Positions 59,238 through 64,000 of a DNA stretch of 64,000 nucleotides are shown one piece after another. The notes beneath the pieces are model-generated. The model was not told the DNA's origin. It did no database searches and was given only the letters and a program-made list of their open reading frames with translations. This stretch comes from Caprimulgus europaeus. Its lineage: Eukaryota; Chordata; Aves; Caprimulgiformes; Caprimulgidae. Every line of letters starts with the position of its first letter. Position 1 is the stretch's first letter. The stretch spans positions 1,612,001-1,676,000 of the forward strand of contig OU015539.1 in NCBI GenBank assembly GCA_907165065.1. The letters are read 5' to 3'. The translations under genes were made by a program, and so were the position numbers.

Positions 59238-62200
59238 GTCATGCCCTACGTGGTGATGGCTGGTGGACCTTCATGCCCAGCAGCATTTGCTGAAGCTGCC
59301 TGCACTTGTCCTGCTCAGCCGTGTGTCCCACCAGCGCTCTGCCCTCGCTGCAGTGTGTGCTGGAGAGACACTGGGAGGGGAACACTGCATCTTACCCTGT
59401 GGAACCATCAGCCAGGAGCTCCTGGGGTCTCCTGGTTCTGTTCCACCATGCACTTGCTGGTTATTTTGCTCTGACCTCCCTGTTCAAGCAGTGGTTTTGT
59501 TCCCAGCTTGCCTCAGTTTCCCTATAAGCACTTTGCTCTAGTGTGCGTTGTATAGGGAGGGCACCAAGCAGAAGTCCTCAGACAGGTGGATGTGCTTTGC
59601 TGGTTTCAGTGACCAGCTGAAGGACCATCCCAAGAGCTTTGGGCTCTCCAGCAGCCTCCACTCTACCACCAGCACCACGTCCACGAGCCTCCTCTCTCCG
59701 CTGCGCCGTGTCTGACGCCTCCCCAGCCTGCTGCAGACGTGAGCGAGCCCCGTGCCCTTTGCACCAGGCTTCAGGTGAAGGTTTACAGTGGTGAGGTGAT
59801 GGACCTGGCCCATCTGCAGGTCAAGGACTTCACAGCAAAGAGCTGGTGCCAGTGTCTTCTGCAGCTGCTCCTTCTCCTGGCTGTGCTGCACACCAGGCAC
59901 TGCCCAGGGCATTGCTCCATCTGAAGGCAGCACGGCAGCGTTCCTCCAAAGCCCTGGGACAGCAGATGTTTGCCCCCATCCTGGCCATGTGGGCAATGAG
60001 GAGGGAGGGCTTGGCCACCACGGTGCCATTGGAGTGCTCCTTGTCCTGTCTGAAGTGACCATGGGGCAGCACTCCAGCCGGTGACGTCTGCTGCACTTCA
60101 GGCAAGTGCTTTGGAGGAACAGTCCGGCTGGGAGAGCAGCTCCTGGTGGGGGTCACCACTTGGACCTGTCTTTTTTGGGGACCAGGTGGCAGGGAGAGGA
60201 GATGATGCACATCAGGCAGGTTTACCTGGGTCTTGGCTTTTTGCTCACATTCATTGCAGTCCTTGGGTTGGAGCACGGTGCTTCACCTGTAATTCAAGCC
60301 TACAAACCCCCAGTGGGTCCCTGAAACCCAGGACAAAAGTCCACCCTCCCACACATGGTTTCAGTGCCATGGGGAGGCTCTGGGCTTGGCACAGCCTCTC
60401 CTCTTCCTCCTCATCACTGATGTGTGTCCCCCCCCTCACCCTTCACTGATGTTCTCCAGCCCTTGTAAATGGTTGACCTCATTGTCATCTCCAGGTTCCC
60501 ACATCTGGTTCTTGTTAGCAGATCCCAGGATGAAGTTCTTCAGCTCTCTCCCTTCCTCCCACCCCCAGGTGACCCAGGCAGGATTATAGGTGATTAGAAG
60601 ACAGGCAACAGAGCAGGAGTAGATGGGGGAGGGCCTGTTATAAATAGAAATACCATAAACTTCTCAGCCTATCACCCGAGGTAGATTCTGGTTTTAATCT
60701 CTCAGACTTGTAAATATGACAACTCCTGGGGGCCAGACACCATTAACTCCTTCAGAGCCCCATGGCCACGTCCCCATCTCTGATGGTGCTGGAGCACCTG
60801 AAAATGGGACAAGGAGCAAGTTCATGAGCTGAGAGGATGTCCCCAAGAGGGACAAGCTGGCAGACACACGCTGCTGGAGCAGGGAGGAGATGGCAGTGTG
60901 GGAAGCACCTCCTTTTGGGTGTTGATCATGTTTGGAGGCTTGGGGAAGACAGAGAAAACCAGTCCAAACATTGGGATTCCTGACATTCTCACACGTACGG
61001 GGGCCTCTGCTCGCCCGCTCTGCTCACGAGGAGCCTGCTGCGGGTTTAACATCTTGTTCTTCAGGCAAAGTTTACTTTTTTGGAGATCTCCCCCACCCTT
61101 TTGCAAGGGAGGGGTCAGAAAGTGAAGGGGTGACATGGTGTGAGAGTGAGGTGGCCATGCAGGAGCCCAGAGGAGGGCAGGACATAGGGACCTGAAAGAT
61201 TTGGGAGCTTCTTTGGAGCAGCACTGACTGAAGGAGTTGTGAAAGAAAAGGTTGGAAGAGTTTGCCCTGAGGAGTCTCCATGTTGGTAGAGGGAGGTCAG
61301 TGTGTTGGAAGTGGCTGAATCAGTAGATCCTGGTCCTCCTGCCTTGGGATGTTCATTGTGTGCAGGGGCATGAATAAGCTGGTTTGAACAATGATGCTGT
61401 TTGGGCAGCTCTGAGGGTACCTGCAGCACGTCCTCCTCTGGGATGGAAGGGAAATTCATCCTGCTGAGCTTTGGGGACATCAAGGGGGTTATGGGTGACA
61501 AGAGCTCCCGCGTGCTCTTCGGAGCAGGCACTGGTGCAGGGGCAGGGCCATAGACAGGAGATGCTGCATGAGGATTCATGTTCTTCCCACAGTGGGAGGG
61601 TGAAAGCTGGCAGCACAGGGGGAGCTCAGAGCTTCCCTGGGCTCCTCATCTCTCTTCTGCTGGGATGAGGAGATGTGGGAGTCTGTCTCGTGCGGAGCCG
61701 GATGGGTGTTGAGCTTCCCAGGGTCTCTCATGGGTGGCTTCCTGCTTCCTCCTAATCCCCACTTCTGGAGGGGGCAGAGAGGGTTGTGAGTGTCGTTAGG
61801 AGCTCGTGACTATGGACAAGTATTAGCTTTTAATTAATCACCTGAGCTGGCTTTTGGTCAGAGCCTGGCCTTACCAAAAGCTATGGGTGGTGGGACATTC
61901 CTCGTGCAGCTTTGCCAGCAAGACCCACCACCCAACAGCCCCTTTTCACCCAAGCTGGTGCAACTGCCTCTGTCCCCAAGCAAAGGAAAGTCCTTTCTTT
62001 TTAGTGGGCAACCCCATCCCCTGGCTCATGCACAGCCAGACCCCACCAGGGCCGTTATCACGTCTCACCTCCACGGCTGACGCACCGCTCGCGTCACGGT
62101 GCTTATCTCACCCTTCGCCTGGCTCTCAGCTGAAGGCTCCTGAAGGTGACTTGTAAGACAAAGTAGCAAAGAAATAGGAAAGCCCAACACATCACTGTCT

Positions 62201-62694
62201 GTGGAGACCCTCCTGTCCTTTCTGAATAGGTCCTGGGCTCCTCTTCCAACGTGGAGAAGCTCCTGGAGTTTGGAGATGCAGGGGAAAGGCGCTAGGGTCA
62301 GACATCTTGAGAACTTCTCTTGGAAAAGCTCAGGAGCTTGTGAAAAGGCAGCAAAAGTGGTAAAAGTGCCTTTTTTGCTGCTTTGAACCTGGGTCCCAGC
62401 CCTAGAACTTGGGATGAAGACGAGTTTTCTGATGAGGCTCGTGGTGGATGTTTGCCAAACCCATCGTGTGAGTTACAGCGAGGCAGCGCAGGGGGAGGAG
62501 GGCTCACCCCTGGCAGAGGGGTGTCAGCTGATGTTATGGGGTCACAGTGGCTGAGGAGTGGCTGCTGGTAGAAGAGGTGCCTCAGCAGAGCCATGTGTGG
62601 AGGAAGTGTTGGGAGCAGGCTCCAGCAGAGGTCCTTGGGAAGGAGCGAGGGATGCAACACCCACGGTGCTGGCCATGGGGGAGCTCTTCCAGTC

Positions 62695-63018
62695 ACAGGA
62701 TCCCAGAACTGCCTGGGTTGGAAAAGCCCTTTGAGCTCCTCCAGTCCAACCATGAACCCAACACTGCCCAGTCCCCACTGACCCCTGTCCCTCAGCACTG
62801 TGTCTACACGACTCTTCAATCCCTCCAGGGATGGGGACTCCACCACTGCCCTGGGCAACCCCTTCCAATGCCTCAGAACCCTTTCAGCAAAGAAATTCTT
62901 CCTCACATCCCATCTCAACTGCCCTGGCCACAACTGGAGCCCATTTCCTCTTGTCCTGTCCCTTGGTCCTTGGTGGAACAGACCCACCCCCACCTCTCTG
63001 CACCCTCCTCCAAGGGAG
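62695..63018 (-). repeat. CR1 LINE 3' fragment, subfamily A
   Basis: The + strand starts ACAGGATCCCAGAACTGCCT and continues as reversed subfamily A to CTGCACCCTCCTCCAAGGG. It is in inverted orientation to the copies at 40301, 44100 and 58936 within the same intron. Confidence 0.94.
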
Positions 63019-64000
63019 TTGTAGACTCAACTGGAATTGTTGGACTGCCAACCCTAACTCAGAGCAGGACAGTGGCATGGTTGCTACCACATCACTGCAA
63101 CTTCAGGAGAGGACATGGCTCTTACAGGGAGTAGCCCTGTGCTGACCTGGGGTCTGCAACTATCTAGGTGAGGTGCTGGCACAGCTTGGGACCTCATGGG
63201 TTCTGCCTGCCCTGTCATCCCACCACGATGCTCATCTGGCAGCAGCATTGCATGTCCCTCCTCCAGCTGCCTCTTTTCATAGCAGGAGTTCCCATGGGAG
63301 AGCATCACCACCTCCTCCCTCACGCCTCCAAGCTCCACTGTGGAGGCACAGGGGACACCCAGGGTGAGGTGTCTCACAAGTGAAGGGTTACCCAGGTCTT
63401 TTCCCTCTAGCCAGGGTTCCTGAGGGAGAGGTCCCTCCATCCATGCTCACGCCCTGGCTGTCTGGCAGGATTCTGAGCTGGATTTGCTTGTCCTGGTATG
63501 AAAGGGATTTGCAGAGGGGGGAGCTGCAATTGGCCGGGGGTTGGGCTGAAACCCCCCACCCTCTGGGTTTTGTGGTTCAGTGGTTGACCTTTCCCCAGCA
63601 CATGGTCTGCAAAGGGATGGGGGGAGGTGAGGGCCAGGGTCTTCTCCTGGGCAAAGGGATGTCAGCATTTAACGTGGAGCTGCAGGGTCTTTCAGGAAGA
63701 ACCATTTTCCTTATCTGAGCTCGGGGAGGTTGGGGAGGAGCTGGACCTTCTCTTCCACTTTCTTGGCAGCGTCTTTGGCACCAGAGGGTTGGCACCGACC
63801 CCAGAGGGCTGCGCACTCCCACTTCAGAGAGACAGATAAAGAAAGCACTTTCTGTCAACAAAACCCAGCCCAGCTTCCCCAGAACAGGGGAGAGGAGGAG
63901 GAGGAACCCTCTGGGAGGAGGGAGAGGGAAGTCCTGAGCAGGAGAGGAGGAGGAGGGCTCCTGCGGGGTCGGGAGCTGATCCAGAGCTGTCATGGCAGCG

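Larger units (their letters stand above)
40188..64000 (+). other. MYRF: MYRF intron 1 (5' part)
   Basis: It starts at donor GTAAGA and contains no segment encoding [20 protein letters not shown], so the intron appears longer than 23.8 kb. It contains CR1 copies in both orientations, CpG clusters near 45.0-45.26 kb and 46.56-46.62 kb, a minisatellite at 53.7 kb and several AT-rich blocks. No other gene is recognised. Confidence 0.7.

Noticed and set aside
1-64000. CRISPR arrays, operons, prophage or other prokaryotic systems, and LTR retroviruses
   Set aside because: The window is vertebrate nuclear DNA. No direct-repeat/spacer array, no paired LTRs and no gag/pol/env reading frames were seen. 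The only short tandem array is the spacer-less minisatellite at 53719.

Overview
The window is vertebrate nuclear DNA, almost certainly from a bird. It holds intron-split genes with GT-AG splice sites, many CR1 LINE 3' fragments that end in the avian tip microsatellite (ATTCTGTGATTCT-like), and two neighbouring genes in the order and orientation known from mammals. The order of bird cannot be fixed. Nine closely similar copies of one CR1 subfamily point to a lineage with recent CR1 activity (inference).

Region 1 (1-21206, + strand) is the 3' two thirds of DAGLA, sn-1-specific diacylglycerol lipase alpha, the enzyme that makes the endocannabinoid 2-arachidonoylglycerol. Fourteen coding exons can be joined in one open frame (2460 nt, 819 residues plus stop). 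The N-terminal four-helix membrane part lies upstream of the window. The catalytic Ser, Asp and His are all present, in exons at 11726, 13429 and 16553. One intron (13443-14476) uses a GC donor. A nearly perfect 34-bp-arm hairpin sits in the intron at 2901-2988. The 3'UTR probably runs to the AATAAA at 24475.

Region 2 (about 24.5-39.8 kb) is the DAGLA-MYRF intergenic interval. I see no protein gene in it. It is GC-richer, loaded with CR1 fragments in both orientations, and has a few AT-rich blocks that could be regulatory.

Region 3 (about 39.77-40.19 kb) is a CpG-island promoter and the first coding exon of MYRF (myelin regulatory factor), starting MEVVDETEALQRFFE with a phase-1 donor. CR1 copies lie directly on both sides of it.

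Region 4 (40188-64000) appears to be MYRF intron 1, which does not end within the window. It contains more CR1 copies, a 19-bp minisatellite, internal CpG clusters, AT-rich blocks with SOX/POU-like words, and a small in-phase candidate alternative first exon at 46977-47004.

Most long open frames outside the DAGLA exons are chance frames, many of them translations of CR1 in one strand or the other. Repeat boundaries are estimates to within about 10-15 bp. Exon boundaries follow splice consensus plus remembered human protein sequence; no alignment was run.
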